Below are positions 1 through 8,272 of a stretch of DNA of 64,000 bases, in pieces. Every line of letters begins with the position of its first letter. The stretch's first letter is position 1. The notes beneath the pieces are model-generated. The model saw nothing but the letters and a program-made list of their open reading frames with translations, was not told the DNA's origin and made no database searches. Source of the stretch: JBNJFY01 sp051747265 (lineage in GTDB: Bacteria; Bacteroidota; Rhodothermia; Balneolales; Balneolaceae); NCBI GenBank assembly GCA_051747265.1, contig JBNJFY010000002.1, positions 310,001-374,000 of the forward strand, written 5' to 3'. A program made the translations under genes and the position numbers.

Positions 1-100
1 AAATTACCAGCTCATTATCCTTTTGTTGCTTCTGACACGCTAATAAAGGGACTAACCCCAGTAGAATAATCAGTATTAATCGCGGTGATACGTTCTTCAT
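1..100 (-). CDS. Lipoprotein, 5' fragment cut by window edge
   Basis: An ATG at position 100 reads off the left edge for 33 codons without a stop. The peptide starts Met-Lys-Asn, has a run of Leu/Ile/Val, and then a lipobox LLAC with the cysteine at residue 22, followed by Gln/Lys-rich residues. This is a textbook signal peptidase II signal, so the product should be a lipid-anchored envelope protein. It lies downstream of the TonB-dependent receptor on the same strand, with a terminator-like hairpin between them, so it may have its own promoter. The body is outside the window and its function cannot be judged. Confidence 0.7.
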   Translation of the reverse strand, partial: MKNVSPRLILIILLGLVPLLACQKQQKDNELVI

Positions 101-130
101 AACAGCATTAAGCTTGATTGATTAGCAGAA

Positions 131-170
131 CAAAATAAAAAAAGCGGCGCCGAAAAGTCGACGCCGCTTT
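131..170 (-). terminator. Rho-independent terminator of the TonB-dependent receptor gene
   Basis: A GC-rich hairpin at 141-170 has arms AAAGCGGCG and CGCCGCTTT, extended by three more pairs past one mismatch, with loop AAAG. On the minus strand it is followed by a T-rich tract (the A-run at 133-140 of the plus strand). It sits about 30 bases past the stop of the receptor gene. Confidence 0.85.
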
Positions 171-202
171 GAATATGCTGTAATACTTGAAATTCGATCA
201 AT

Positions 203-2965
203 TTAGAAATTGATCGATACTCCAGCATTAAATCGACGAGGCAGACCGAAGAACACTTCAGCATCATCTGCATCGTGATCAGTATCGAAGGCATTATACT
301 GACTATTATCAGTAGCATCCTGAATATAGGTTGCATCCGTAATGTTATACAGATTTACAAATAGACGAGCCCCTTCGAAAACATTGCTTAAATCATACTG
401 GATATGAGCATCTAATACCGTATAGTTAGGTGCTTTCCATGGTTGCTCACGATCTGCAGTTGCAGGATCGTTAGGATCGTAAGTACGATCGAACGGATTG
501 AAATCCGAATAGTGATCGAAGAAAGACTTACCTACTATTTGAACATTGACATCATTAGAAGGGGTCAATGTCAGTGTGTAAGCAAGCTGCTTTTGTGGAG
601 CATTACCCACTTTCAGACCATCAATTGAGAGATTTAATGTCTGATATTGGTCTTGCTGATAATCTTCGAGGTAACGTGCACTTACGTCATCACGATATTC
701 CCAGATATTATACGCACCATTGATATCCAAACGGATATAGCGCGCAGGCTGGAAAGAGGTCTCCAACTCTATACCACTATGTCGCTGATCAACACCTGAT
801 ACGTTCAACAAACCTTCGGTTCCGTCCTGAAGAGTTACTCCAGTAGTATAGGAACGATCCATACGATCAGTCAGATAATAGTTTGCTCGTACAGCGAATT
901 TATTGGTAGAGTAACGTACACCACCTTCGTAGAACAAGTATTTCTCATTAACTGGATCATCATTGATAGCACCGGAACGATCATCAATCACATTATCAAA
1001 AATGGGTACCTTGGATATGTATCCAAAATTGGCATACACATCAATCTCATTATTAATAGAGTATAATCCACCCATTTTGGCTTGATAGCCCTGGATGTTT
1101 GGAGATTCTCGCTCCAATCGATTGCCCGGACTCTCAGGATCTTCGGTAAAGTAATTGGTGTGCTTGTACTTGATGTTGGTTCCACCAACAGTAGCATAAA
1201 CGCTATATAGATCCTTTTTAAGCTCTGCTTGTAGATATCCACCAAGCCAGTTCACATTATTGGTAAAGTTGTAATTAACCTTGTCTCCCAAGCCAACACG
1301 CTTATTGGGATTAAAGTCGTCACCGTTGTCAATATAATATCGCCCACCTAACAGATCGCGTACTTCCCGATAGTGATCGATTTCAGCAATTCGCCAGTCA
1401 ATACCACCTTGTAATTTGAGGTCGTTCATCTCAGCGCTGACTTTCAGAATATCACCAATAGTCCACTGATCGTTACGACTGTTACGAAGAATACTGATCG
1501 ATTCGTAATCATCTTTGGTACCGGAATTAAAATCGTTATTCCAGCTTCGAGCAGCTGAGCTATTAATCTCTATAGCTGTATTCCAATCCAACTCATAAGG
1601 GCTGGGACCGAAAAAGAACGGCTGATCAGTTGAGCTGACGCCATTGGCATCCATTCGGAAAGTTTGTCCCAACATACCGGAACCGCCACCACGACCGCCA
1701 GAGTAGTAAGCGACGTTGGTCAAGCTAACATTGTCTGATAACTCTGAGTACCAGTTCAAGTTAACTTGCGGTTTATGAAAGAAATTTTCCCGCTCACTAA
1801 TCATATCTGCGGAGTAGCGGCTACGAATGGATTTACCAATCCAACCATCACCCACATATTGATTACCATTATATCCACTATTTACTCCAGCCACATTCTG
1901 ATTAAAGAAGAAACCGCGCTCTTGAAAATCCTGCAAAGCTGCTGGATCGTAAGAATCTAAATCACTTGCGAAATCATGGCTAAAGGTCCCGATGTTCTGG
2001 GCATAGAGCCGTTGGCCATGTCGTTGTGGAGCACCTAATGCAAATAAATCCAACCGATTTTTGTCGTTAACTTGGTAAGAGGCTCCGAAGTAATAAGCCC
2101 ATGCATCCGTCCAGGTTCCGTCAACCATTCCTTCACCGGTTTTACGAACCCCAACTGCGCTAAAGGCAAATTTGTCGTTTATCAAACCAGAATTAAGTAC
2201 TAACGTAGACTTACGGAAACCGGCGTTACCGATCTCTTGTTTAAATTTTCCACCGGCAGCATTTTTAGCCGGGCTGGTCAAAATGTTCATCGTTCCGCCA
2301 ACAGAAGGTACGGCAAGGTTTACATTACTCATACCACGCTGAACCTGCATAGATTGCGCAACATCACCAATACCATCCCAGTTAGACCAATAAACCCAAC
2401 CGTTTTCCATGTCATTAACCGGGACACCGTTAATCATAACAGCAACATTTCGCTGGGAAAAACCACGAACATTTAGTCGGGCATCTCCAGAACCGCCACC
2501 TTGCGCGGTAGAATAAACGGACGGTGTGGTATTTAAAACAATCGGCAGATCACGAGATCCCAGTTGTTGCTGGATCTGCTCTTCATCAATCGTGGCATAA
2601 GCAACTGGTGTTGTTTGATCAGATCGAGACGCAAACACCTCTAAAGCCTCTAGCGAAGCGCTTGTTGACTCAAGGGCAAAATTAAGCTCAACATCACGGG
2701 TTCCCACCTCTACTGTTTCAATCACAGTCTCGAACCCTACACTCGAAGCTCGCACTTCGTAAGTACCAGGTGATACGTTCTTAATTTCATAGTTGCCTTT
2801 CAGATCGGCTGCTGCCCCTTTAGCGGACCCAATAATCATAACACTGGCGCCAATAATCGGCTCTCCATTGTCTTGAGCAGTAACCTGCCCTTTAATACTG
2901 ACCTGAGCCATCGCAAAAGCGGGCATCAATGCCATCATTAAAATTGTAGCTATCTTCTTATACAT
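203..2965 (-). CDS. TonB-dependent outer-membrane receptor with carboxypeptidase-regulatory-like domain
   Basis: A 920-residue outer-membrane receptor that should import a bulky ligand (siderophore, cobalamin or oligosaccharide; the substrate cannot be read) using TonB energy. A signal peptide ends near residue 20 (AFAMAQ). Residues ~22-105 are a CarboxypepD_reg-like beta-sandwich, typical of Bacteroidota-group receptors. Residues ~115-230 are the plug, with the LNVRGFSQRNVAVMINGVP segment. The rest is the 22-strand barrel, ending in an aromatic residue (SINF) as expected for BAM substrates. There is no SusD partner beside it, which argues against a SusC-type glycan system. A terminator follows; a lipoprotein gene lies just downstream. 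Confidence 0.92.
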   Translation of the reverse strand: MYKKIATILMMALMPAFAMAQVSIKGQVTAQDNGEPIIGASVMIIGSAKGAAADLKGNYEIKNVSPGTYEVRASSVGFETVIETVEVGTRDVELNFALESTSASLEALEVFASRSDQTTPVAYATIDEEQIQQQLGSRDLPIVLNTTPSVYSTAQGGGSGDARLNVRGFSQRNVAVMINGVPVNDMENGWVYWSNWDGIGDVAQSMQVQRGMSNVNLAVPSVGGTMNILTSPAKNAAGGKFKQEIGNAGFRKSTLVLNSGLINDKFAFSAVGVRKTGEGMVDGTWTDAWAYYFGASYQVNDKNRLDLFALGAPQRHGQRLYAQNIGTFSHDFASDLDSYDPAALQDFQERGFFFNQNVAGVNSGYNGNQYVGDGWIGKSIRSRYSADMISERENFFHKPQVNLNWYSELSDNVSLTNVAYYSGGRGGGSGMLGQTFRMDANGVSSTDQPFFFGPSPYELDWNTAIEINSSAARSWNNDFNSGTKDDYESISILRNSRNDQWTIGDILKVSAEMNDLKLQGGIDWRIAEIDHYREVRDLLGGRYYIDNGDDFNPNKRVGLGDKVNYNFTNNVNWLGGYLQAELKKDLYSVYATVGGTNIKYKHTNYFTEDPESPGNRLERESPNIQGYQAKMGGLYSINNEIDVYANFGYISKVPIFDNVIDDRSGAINDDPVNEKYLFYEGGVRYSTNKFAVRANYYLTDRMDRSYTTGVTLQDGTEGLLNVSGVDQRHSGIELETSFQPARYIRLDINGAYNIWEYRDDVSARYLEDYQQDQYQTLNLSIDGLKVGNAPQKQLAYTLTLTPSNDVNVQIVGKSFFDHYSDFNPFDRTYDPNDPATADREQPWKAPNYTVLDAHIQYDLSNVFEGARLFVNLYNITDATYIQDATDNSQYNAFDTDHDADDAEVFFGLPRRFNAGVSINF

Positions 2966-3229
2966 TGGTATGAGTTTGTATTTGAAATTTATTAATCATC
3001 TGCACTTCTGAATCAATGCTTGAGAAAACTAAGGCAACAAATGTTACCAAACAGTTATCAACAACATTTTCACACAAGTGCTGACTCTGCTTATTTTAGC
3101 CAGAAAAGTTTCGCCGCCTAACTTTTTTAACCCTAGCGGCAATCTCGGCTAAAAATCACCCTGGACCTTATTTAAGAGCGATTTTGACACTGAGGAAGAT
3201 AACACTTTTAGATACTATAATAAACTTTA

Positions 3230-3934
3230 CTACCCCTTAACACCATCCACCAATCGGTGATAAATGTTTAAAAGCCGTTCTTGAGTCATCCCGGCATAAT
3301 AGCCAAGGAATATTAATACAAAGATAATCTGCAGGCGCACTAGTCCATTCTCTCGATATTTGCGAGCCGAGGTAAGCATCTCCGCCTGACTGATGTGAAA
3401 CCCCACGCTGCGGGTTAATTGATCCACCATTTTATTGTCTTCCATTACCATCAGCGACTCGTCGAACCCTCCCAGTTCCCAGAAAATCTGCTGTTCTACA
3501 AACAAACCCTGATCCCCGAACCGAAATGGCAGTCCGTTGCATCGCGTGCACCAGCTATAGAAGTTGAGCAACGAATGATCCTGATCGAACCGCAACCGAA
3601 AACTCCCTGCCCGGGCTCCATCATTGACCAGCTGTTTCAGATGATAAATAAACCGTTTGGGCGGGATGCTATCGGCATGTAAAAACAATAAATAGTTGCT
3701 TTGTGCTTGATGGGCACCGGTATTCATCTGATGGGATCGCCCCCGCCGCACGTTTTCCAGTACTTGAACTCCGTACTTTCTTGCTATGGATACGGTCTGG
3801 TCAGTACTCTGCCCATCCACAACAATAATCTCCTTTACATCCCCGGTAGGATCATATTGTTGTAAATGCCTAAGCAAGTTGCCGATATACTGCTCTTCGT
3901 TGAGGGTGGGAATGATGATGCTTAGCTCCATCAT
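3230..3934 (-). CDS. Arsenosugar biosynthesis family-2 glycosyltransferase (TIGR04283-like)
   Basis: GT2-family glycosyltransferase of 234 residues from the ATG whose ATGA overlaps the stop of the upstream gene; an upstream ATG at 3961 would add nine residues. It opens with the GT-A strand ELSIIIPTLNEE, then IIVVDGQSTD and a metal-binding-like LHADS. A hydrophobic segment near the C-terminus (residues ~200-220) may tether it to the membrane. The family is known from arsenosugar biosynthesis clusters, where it is thought to help attach or process the sugar moiety. It is the last gene of a four-gene operon with a DUF2064 transferase, radical SAM ArsS and a peroxidase-like protein. The exact reaction is not established. 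Confidence 0.85.
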   Translation of the reverse strand: MMELSIIIPTLNEEQYIGNLLRHLQQYDPTGDVKEIIVVDGQSTDQTVSIARKYGVQVLENVRRGRSHQMNTGAHQAQSNYLLFLHADSIPPKRFIYHLKQLVNDGARAGSFRLRFDQDHSLLNFYSWCTRCNGLPFRFGDQGLFVEQQIFWELGGFDESLMVMEDNKMVDQLTRSVGFHISQAEMLTSARKYRENGLVRLQIIFVLIFLGYYAGMTQERLLNIYHRLVDGVKG

Positions 3935-4551
3935 AACAAGCGGTATCCCGTTTTCTTCCAATCCTCGTAGTTATCAATATCGGTCAACACCTGCAGCGTA
4001 TACCAGCGTAAATTCCGTTCCTTCAAGCGCTGGATCGTGGTTTTATACACATGCTCCGTACTCCAATCCATATCCTGAAATAACTCTGGAATCATGCGGT
4101 TGAGGCCCAACAAATAATAACCGCCATCATTGGCAGGTCCGATTACTGCGTCATTATCGTTTAGCGATCGAAAGGCTTCTTCCAGATGTGTAAGTTGCAG
4201 TTCCGCGCAATCACTCCCGATGATAACTACCCGCTGCTTCCCCGCTTGGAACAGATCTCTGAACGCGGCCCGCATCCGTGCTCCCAAATCCTTCCCTTGT
4301 TGGGTACTCCGGTGTTGAACACCCGACGATTGGGACCAGATATCCTGATCGGGCTTGGTGTTCCCGTAGTACACATACGTTTCAACCGGAAGCTGAGCTA
4401 TAATCGCTTCGGTATACTCTAATAATTTTCGGTATACCTGAAGGGCCTTTTCATCCCCCATGTGATCAGCCAGTCGCGTTTTCACCTCGCCCGGCCGTGG
4501 GTCTTTCACAAAAACCAGAAGTCCGCAGTCGCTGAAGTTATCTGAATTCAT
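3931..4551 (-). CDS. DUF2064 / TIGR04282 arsenosugar biosynthesis glycosyltransferase-like protein
   Basis: A 206-residue protein with a nucleotidyltransferase/GT-A-like fold of the DUF2064 family. It begins LLVFVKDPRPGEVKTRLA, the family's substrate-binding loop, continues to VVIIGSDCAEL (DXD-like acidic site) and then NDAVIGPANDGGYYLLGL. These segments are hallmarks of TIGR04282. It overlaps the downstream family-2 glycosyltransferase by four bases (ATGA), so the two are almost certainly translationally coupled and may act as a pair on the same sugar. It lies 53 bases after arsS. No signal peptide is visible, so it should be cytosolic. Confidence 0.87.
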   Translation of the reverse strand: MNSDNFSDCGLLVFVKDPRPGEVKTRLADHMGDEKALQVYRKLLEYTEAIIAQLPVETYVYYGNTKPDQDIWSQSSGVQHRSTQQGKDLGARMRAAFRDLFQAGKQRVVIIGSDCAELQLTHLEEAFRSLNDNDAVIGPANDGGYYLLGLNRMIPELFQDMDWSTEHVYKTTIQRLKERNLRWYTLQVLTDIDNYEDWKKTGYRLL

Positions 4552-4604
4552 ATCTACAAGTAAACGAAAATTAAGAAGAATCTATCTCGCCATCCGGTCG
4601 CTAT

Positions 4605-5654
4605 CTAGGCTGTTGCTCCGCCACAACTACTTCCAGCCCCTGCTGTGCAACCATAACAATGCTGATTAACTTGTATCTCTCGGTTATTGAGTAGGGCTTC
4701 GTCGAAATCCCGGATATGTTGTGGCGCGTGGGTAGCGATAGGAATATCTAACATCTGATTAAAATCGCAATCGTACAGCGCACCATCCCAGCGTACCGAT
4801 AGCGTATTACGGCACATTACGCTTTCAGCGGCCGCGGGGTTGAAGGCCGAGACTAACCGGTCCATATAGGACGCCAAATTATCAGTCATCAACAAAAAGT
4901 TCAGAAAACGACTAATGGGCAGATTGGTAATGGTAAATAGATTATTGAATTCGATATCGTGTTTACGTCGCAGCGCACGCCGGAAATCTGCTTCCAGGCT
5001 TTCTTGATCGCCAGGCAAAAAAGCCCCTACGGGATTGTAAACCAGATTTAACTCTAAGCCCGTTCCCGGGTGACCATACCCCAATTGGTTGAGTCTATGC
5101 AAGGCATTTATGGATTTATCATAGGTTCCTTTACCCCGCTGATTATCGGTACGTCTCTTAGAATAAAATGGCAACGAGCAGGTCACTTCAACCCCGTGTC
5201 TGGCAAAAAAATCAGGAAGATCTCCGAATTTATTGGTTTCCAAAATGGTCAAGTTGGAACGCACGATGATATGGCGGCTCATCTTTGCCGCCTCTTCCAC
5301 AAACCAGCGGAAGTGGGGATTCATTTCCGGGGCTCCGCCCGTCAAATCTACGGTTTCTATGTTGGTTTGACGCAGCGCGTCCAGGCAAAGGGCCAATGTA
5401 TCTTTATCCATCACCTCGGTTCGATCAGGCCCCGCATCCACATGACAATGCTTGCAGGTCATATTGCACAGGTAGCCCACGTTAATTTGCAGAATATCGA
5501 TACCGGTAGGTGTTAAGGGATTTAAACCGACCTCCTCTAACTTCTCCTCAAAAGCAGTTAGGGCTTGTATCTCATCTGAATGGTTATTGATGATATCCAA
5601 TTGAGTCTGCGGATTAGATAGGCGATCCGCTTGGGCGGTAAGCGTCTTGGGCAT
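4605..5654 (-). CDS. arsS: Arsenosugar biosynthesis radical SAM protein ArsS
   Basis: Radical SAM enzyme of 349 residues, counted from the ATG at 5654; an upstream TTG at 5702 would add 16 residues that do not look like the family's N-terminus. The iron-sulfur motif CNMTCKHC places the CX3CX2C cysteines at residues 63, 67 and 70. The Cys-rich C-terminus (CYGCTAGAGSSCGG) is also characteristic of this family. ArsS adds a 5'-deoxyadenosyl group to dimethylarsenic, giving the precursor of oxo-arsenosugars; this is established for the cyanobacterial family member. It lies between the peroxidase-like gene (52 bases upstream) and the DUF2064 gene. No arsM methyltransferase is visible in the window, so the methylated substrate must come from elsewhere. 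Confidence 0.93.
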   Translation of the reverse strand: MPKTLTAQADRLSNPQTQLDIINNHSDEIQALTAFEEKLEEVGLNPLTPTGIDILQINVGYLCNMTCKHCHVDAGPDRTEVMDKDTLALCLDALRQTNIETVDLTGGAPEMNPHFRWFVEEAAKMSRHIIVRSNLTILETNKFGDLPDFFARHGVEVTCSLPFYSKRRTDNQRGKGTYDKSINALHRLNQLGYGHPGTGLELNLVYNPVGAFLPGDQESLEADFRRALRRKHDIEFNNLFTITNLPISRFLNFLLMTDNLASYMDRLVSAFNPAAAESVMCRNTLSVRWDGALYDCDFNQMLDIPIATHAPQHIRDFDEALLNNREIQVNQHCYGCTAGAGSSCGGATA

Positions 5655-5706
5655 ATTGCAATATTTAGTTTTTGTAGAAGAAAATGAGCGCGTGCCAACC
5701 AATCTG

Positions 5707-6048
5707 CTACATGCTTAAATCATCCACTTTATTCATCATTTGCACCCCGTGAACCAATGAGGCACCACCACGAATAGCAGCAGCCACATGCACGGCTTCC
5801 ATCATCATTTCTTCGGTCGCGCCTTTCTCCAACGAATCAGTGGTGTAGGCATCAATACAATAGGGACATTGAATGGCATGCGCCACCGCCAAAGCAATCA
5901 ACGATTTTTCTCGCTTGGTCAATGCTCCTTCCTCAAAGGTCGCGCCATACCATTCAAAAAATTTTTCCCCCAGTTCTTCCTGAAATTCCGTAATATTTTC
6001 GAACTTTTTTAAATCCTTCGGATCGTAATAGGTCTTATCCATGTTCAC
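5707..6048 (-). CDS. Arsenosugar biosynthesis-associated peroxidase-like protein (carboxymuconolactone decarboxylase / AhpD fold)
   Basis: A 113-residue all-helical CMD/AhpD-fold protein. The active-site motif CPYC (Cys61 and Cys64), preceded by an AHAIQ helix and followed by a His-containing helix, is that of AhpD-like thiol peroxidases. The length and position fit the arsenosugar-associated subfamily (TIGR04169-like). It is the first gene of the operon leading to arsS and two glycosyltransferases. Its role is probably redox handling of thiols or arsenicals, but this is not proven. The start could be Met1 or Met3. Confidence 0.88.
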   Translation of the reverse strand: MNMDKTYYDPKDLKKFENITEFQEELGEKFFEWYGATFEEGALTKREKSLIALAVAHAIQCPYCIDAYTTDSLEKGATEEMMMEAVHVAAAIRGGASLVHGVQMMNKVDDLSM

Positions 6049-6221
6049 TACAGCTAGATTTCATTTAGGTTGTACTTCTATATACAGAACAATCAATATT
6101 TAGGATTGTCTGGATAAAGACAATAAATCCATAAGAGCTGGTTTTATAGTGTACCATTATTTCAGAATACGTTAACAAATAACCCTCAACCCAAATTAAC
6201 CTTTATTAAGTCCCTTCAATC

Positions 6222-6695
6222 ATGAAAAAAGCGAAATATCTTCTTTCACTAAGTACGTTAATGGTAATATTGGCCATTGCACCGCTCGTTATGGCACAGG
6301 ATAGTGGTTTTGGTGCTGGTATCATGGTGGGCGAACCAACTGGAATCAGTTTGAAATCCTGGTTAAACGAATCCACTGCATTAGATGCTGGTGCCACTTG
6401 GTCTTTTACCGGTGACCCCGCTGTTCACATTCATGCTGATTATTTGCTTCATAATTTTGGAGCCATAGAAGTTGAAAAGGGCCGATTGCCTTGGTACTAC
6501 GGAATCGGTGGGCGCATACAACTTGCCAATGACCCCAACATTGGTGCTCGTATTCCCGTGGGGCTCAATTATTGGGTCGAGGGAGCTCCCATCGATGTAT
6601 TTTTTGAAGTGGCTCCGACGTTGGACTTAATTCCGGATGTTACCTTTGATGTCAGTGGCGGCTTGGGCGTTCGCTACTTTTTCTCCAGAAATTGA
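6222..6695 (+). CDS. Small exported outer-membrane beta-barrel-like protein (DUF3996-like)
   Basis: A 157-residue protein with a clear signal peptide (Lys-rich start, hydrophobic run, cleavage after LVMAQ near residue 25). The mature part opens GFGAGIMVGEPTGISLKSW, which resembles DUF3996-type small barrels. It has alternating aromatic/polar residues and ends in a strand with Phe-Phe (VRYFFSRN), as expected for a small outer-membrane barrel. It is a single gene with its own terminator just downstream, divergent from the arsenosugar operon. No specific function can be assigned. Confidence 0.75.
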   Translation: MKKAKYLLSLSTLMVILAIAPLVMAQDSGFGAGIMVGEPTGISLKSWLNESTALDAGATWSFTGDPAVHIHADYLLHNFGAIEVEKGRLPWYYGIGGRIQLANDPNIGARIPVGLNYWVEGAPIDVFFEVAPTLDLIPDVTFDVSGGLGVRYFFSRN

Positions 6696-6718
6696 CGTAA
6701 CCCAAGCTTAAAAAATAA

Positions 6719-6757
6719 AAAAGCCCGGCTGAGTGAGCAGTCGGGCTTTCTTTTTTT
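6719..6757. terminator. Bidirectional Rho-independent terminator
   Basis: Stem AAAGCCCGGCT / AGTCGGGCTTT with loop GAGTGAGC is followed on the plus strand by CTTTTTTTC and on the minus strand by TTTTTTATTTTTT. It separates two convergent genes, the small barrel protein and the receiver-metallohydrolase, and should stop both transcripts. Confidence 0.9.
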
Positions 6758-6773
6758 CTCAACCAATGCGGAT

Positions 6774-8036
6774 TTATGATTGACTCGCCGTCTTCTTTTT
6801 ATCCATTCGAAGTCGCATAACCTGTCCCTCGCGGGCAAACTGCACAGATTCAAAATGCTCTCCGTACTCGCGAGTCACTTTCTTATCCAATGAGGCCAAA
6901 TACTCATCGTCGGAGTCGGGATCATGATGGGTTAAAAACAGATGTTTTACATTGGTACGAACAGCCAGCTCCACGGCTTCTTCCCAAGCCGAATGGCCCC
7001 AATTTCTTCGTTTGGGATAAATGTCACGATCATATTGCCCGTCATGAATCAGCAGGTCCACATCTTTAAAATATTCTTCCAAGTGCTCATAAAAGGAAAA
7101 TTTTTGATTGTCCTTTAGGGGCACCAATTCGTTATCCGGACAAAATACAATACGCTTGTCACCCACATGGATTTTGTATATGGCTGTGGTCACCGGATGA
7201 TTGGCCAGCATATATTCAATTTTATATCCATTGTATTCTTGGAGATGGTGGGTCTGGGTGACGTATTCAATATCCGCCATCAACATTTCCGGGGTTACCG
7301 GAAAGTAAGTATAGGTCATCTGCCCGGATAAGACCTCTTTACATCCCCCGGTCAGTTGTTGGGGCAAGTGAATCGTATATTTATTCTCTGGAGCATATAT
7401 CGGCTTGAAAAAGGGAAAGCCCTGGATATGATCCCAATGGGGATGCGTTATAAAAATATGCCCTTTGGAATTTTGTGTGGTGGAGGCAATATGATTGCCC
7501 AAATTACGAATGCCCGATCCACTATCCAGGATCAAATACTCGTCCGCATCCGGTAAAACAATTTGAACACAGGTGGTATTCCCACCATATATCATATTTT
7601 CCTTATTGGCGCAGGGGGTTGATCCCCGTACGCCCCAGAATTTGACTTCCACATTTGAAGCCAGAAACTCCTCTACCTTATCCCCTATTTCTTTATGGGT
7701 AAATGGTTTTTGAATAAACGCAGCCGCGCCGGCCTGGAATGCGATATCCCGTTCAATGGTAAATTCTCGGGTAGTGAGAATAAAGACCGGTATATCTTTC
7801 AGATTCTCATGCGAGGAGATCTCTTTACATAAATGAAGACCATTACCATCGGGCAGATGGAGGTCTAGCAAAACCAGATCCGGCTTTGCTTCACTAATCG
7901 CTGCTACGGCTCCCTCGGCTCGATTTTGGCAACTGAATTCAAACCCTCGATTATTTACAATTTGACCGACGAAATCACACATGGATACATCGTCGTCAAC
8001 CATGTAAACACTCTTTACCCCACTGGTAGGATTCAT
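6774..8036 (-). CDS. Response regulator receiver fused to a metallo-beta-lactamase-fold hydrolase
   Basis: A 420-residue two-domain protein. Residues ~8-125 form a CheY-like receiver with acidic pocket DDD at 14-16, phospho-acceptor Asp58 and Lys110 in QKPF. Residues ~130-405 are a metallo-beta-lactamase fold of the type starting VKFWGVRGSTP..GGNTTC. Its metal motif HPHWDH has His198, His200, Asp202 and His203, with further probable ligands at His280, Asp301 and His370. Families with this start are often labelled cyclic-nucleotide phosphodiesterase or RNase Z-like, but the substrate here is not known. Phosphorylation should gate hydrolase activity. No histidine kinase is adjacent, so the partner must be encoded elsewhere. 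Confidence 0.9.
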   Translation of the reverse strand: MNPTSGVKSVYMVDDDVSMCDFVGQIVNNRGFEFSCQNRAEGAVAAISEAKPDLVLLDLHLPDGNGLHLCKEISSHENLKDIPVFILTTREFTIERDIAFQAGAAAFIQKPFTHKEIGDKVEEFLASNVEVKFWGVRGSTPCANKENMIYGGNTTCVQIVLPDADEYLILDSGSGIRNLGNHIASTTQNSKGHIFITHPHWDHIQGFPFFKPIYAPENKYTIHLPQQLTGGCKEVLSGQMTYTYFPVTPEMLMADIEYVTQTHHLQEYNGYKIEYMLANHPVTTAIYKIHVGDKRIVFCPDNELVPLKDNQKFSFYEHLEEYFKDVDLLIHDGQYDRDIYPKRRNWGHSAWEEAVELAVRTNVKHLFLTHHDPDSDDEYLASLDKKVTREYGEHFESVQFAREGQVMRLRMDKKKTASQS

Positions 8037-8272
8037 TCTCTACTCTTTTAATTAATCGTATCAGAAGTTACCTATAGGATGTGGATGCTTAGGTTCCCCA
8101 TTACCCTGTAACACATTGTTTTACCACCCGAAGGTTAACAATCTTAGGTTTAATTACTTATATATATTGACTGAATGCAAAAATGTGTATTAAAAAGTCA
8201 TTAGTGTACCAACCACCCTACTTCAGCCACTCGTTTTAACAGGCCATAGCGCAGGGCGGTACGCAGGTTGCG
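8037..8272. other. Intergenic region with no gene recognised
   Basis: This 236-base stretch lies between two minus-strand genes. It is AT-rich in the middle and holds no credible open reading frame, RNA gene or strong terminator. It presumably carries the promoter of the receiver-metallohydrolase gene, but I cannot fix its position. Confidence 0.5.

Noticed and set aside
203..2965. SusC/SusD-type glycan uptake locus
   Set aside because: No SusD-like lipoprotein or glycoside hydrolase is adjacent, and the partial lipoprotein at 1-100 is too short to judge.
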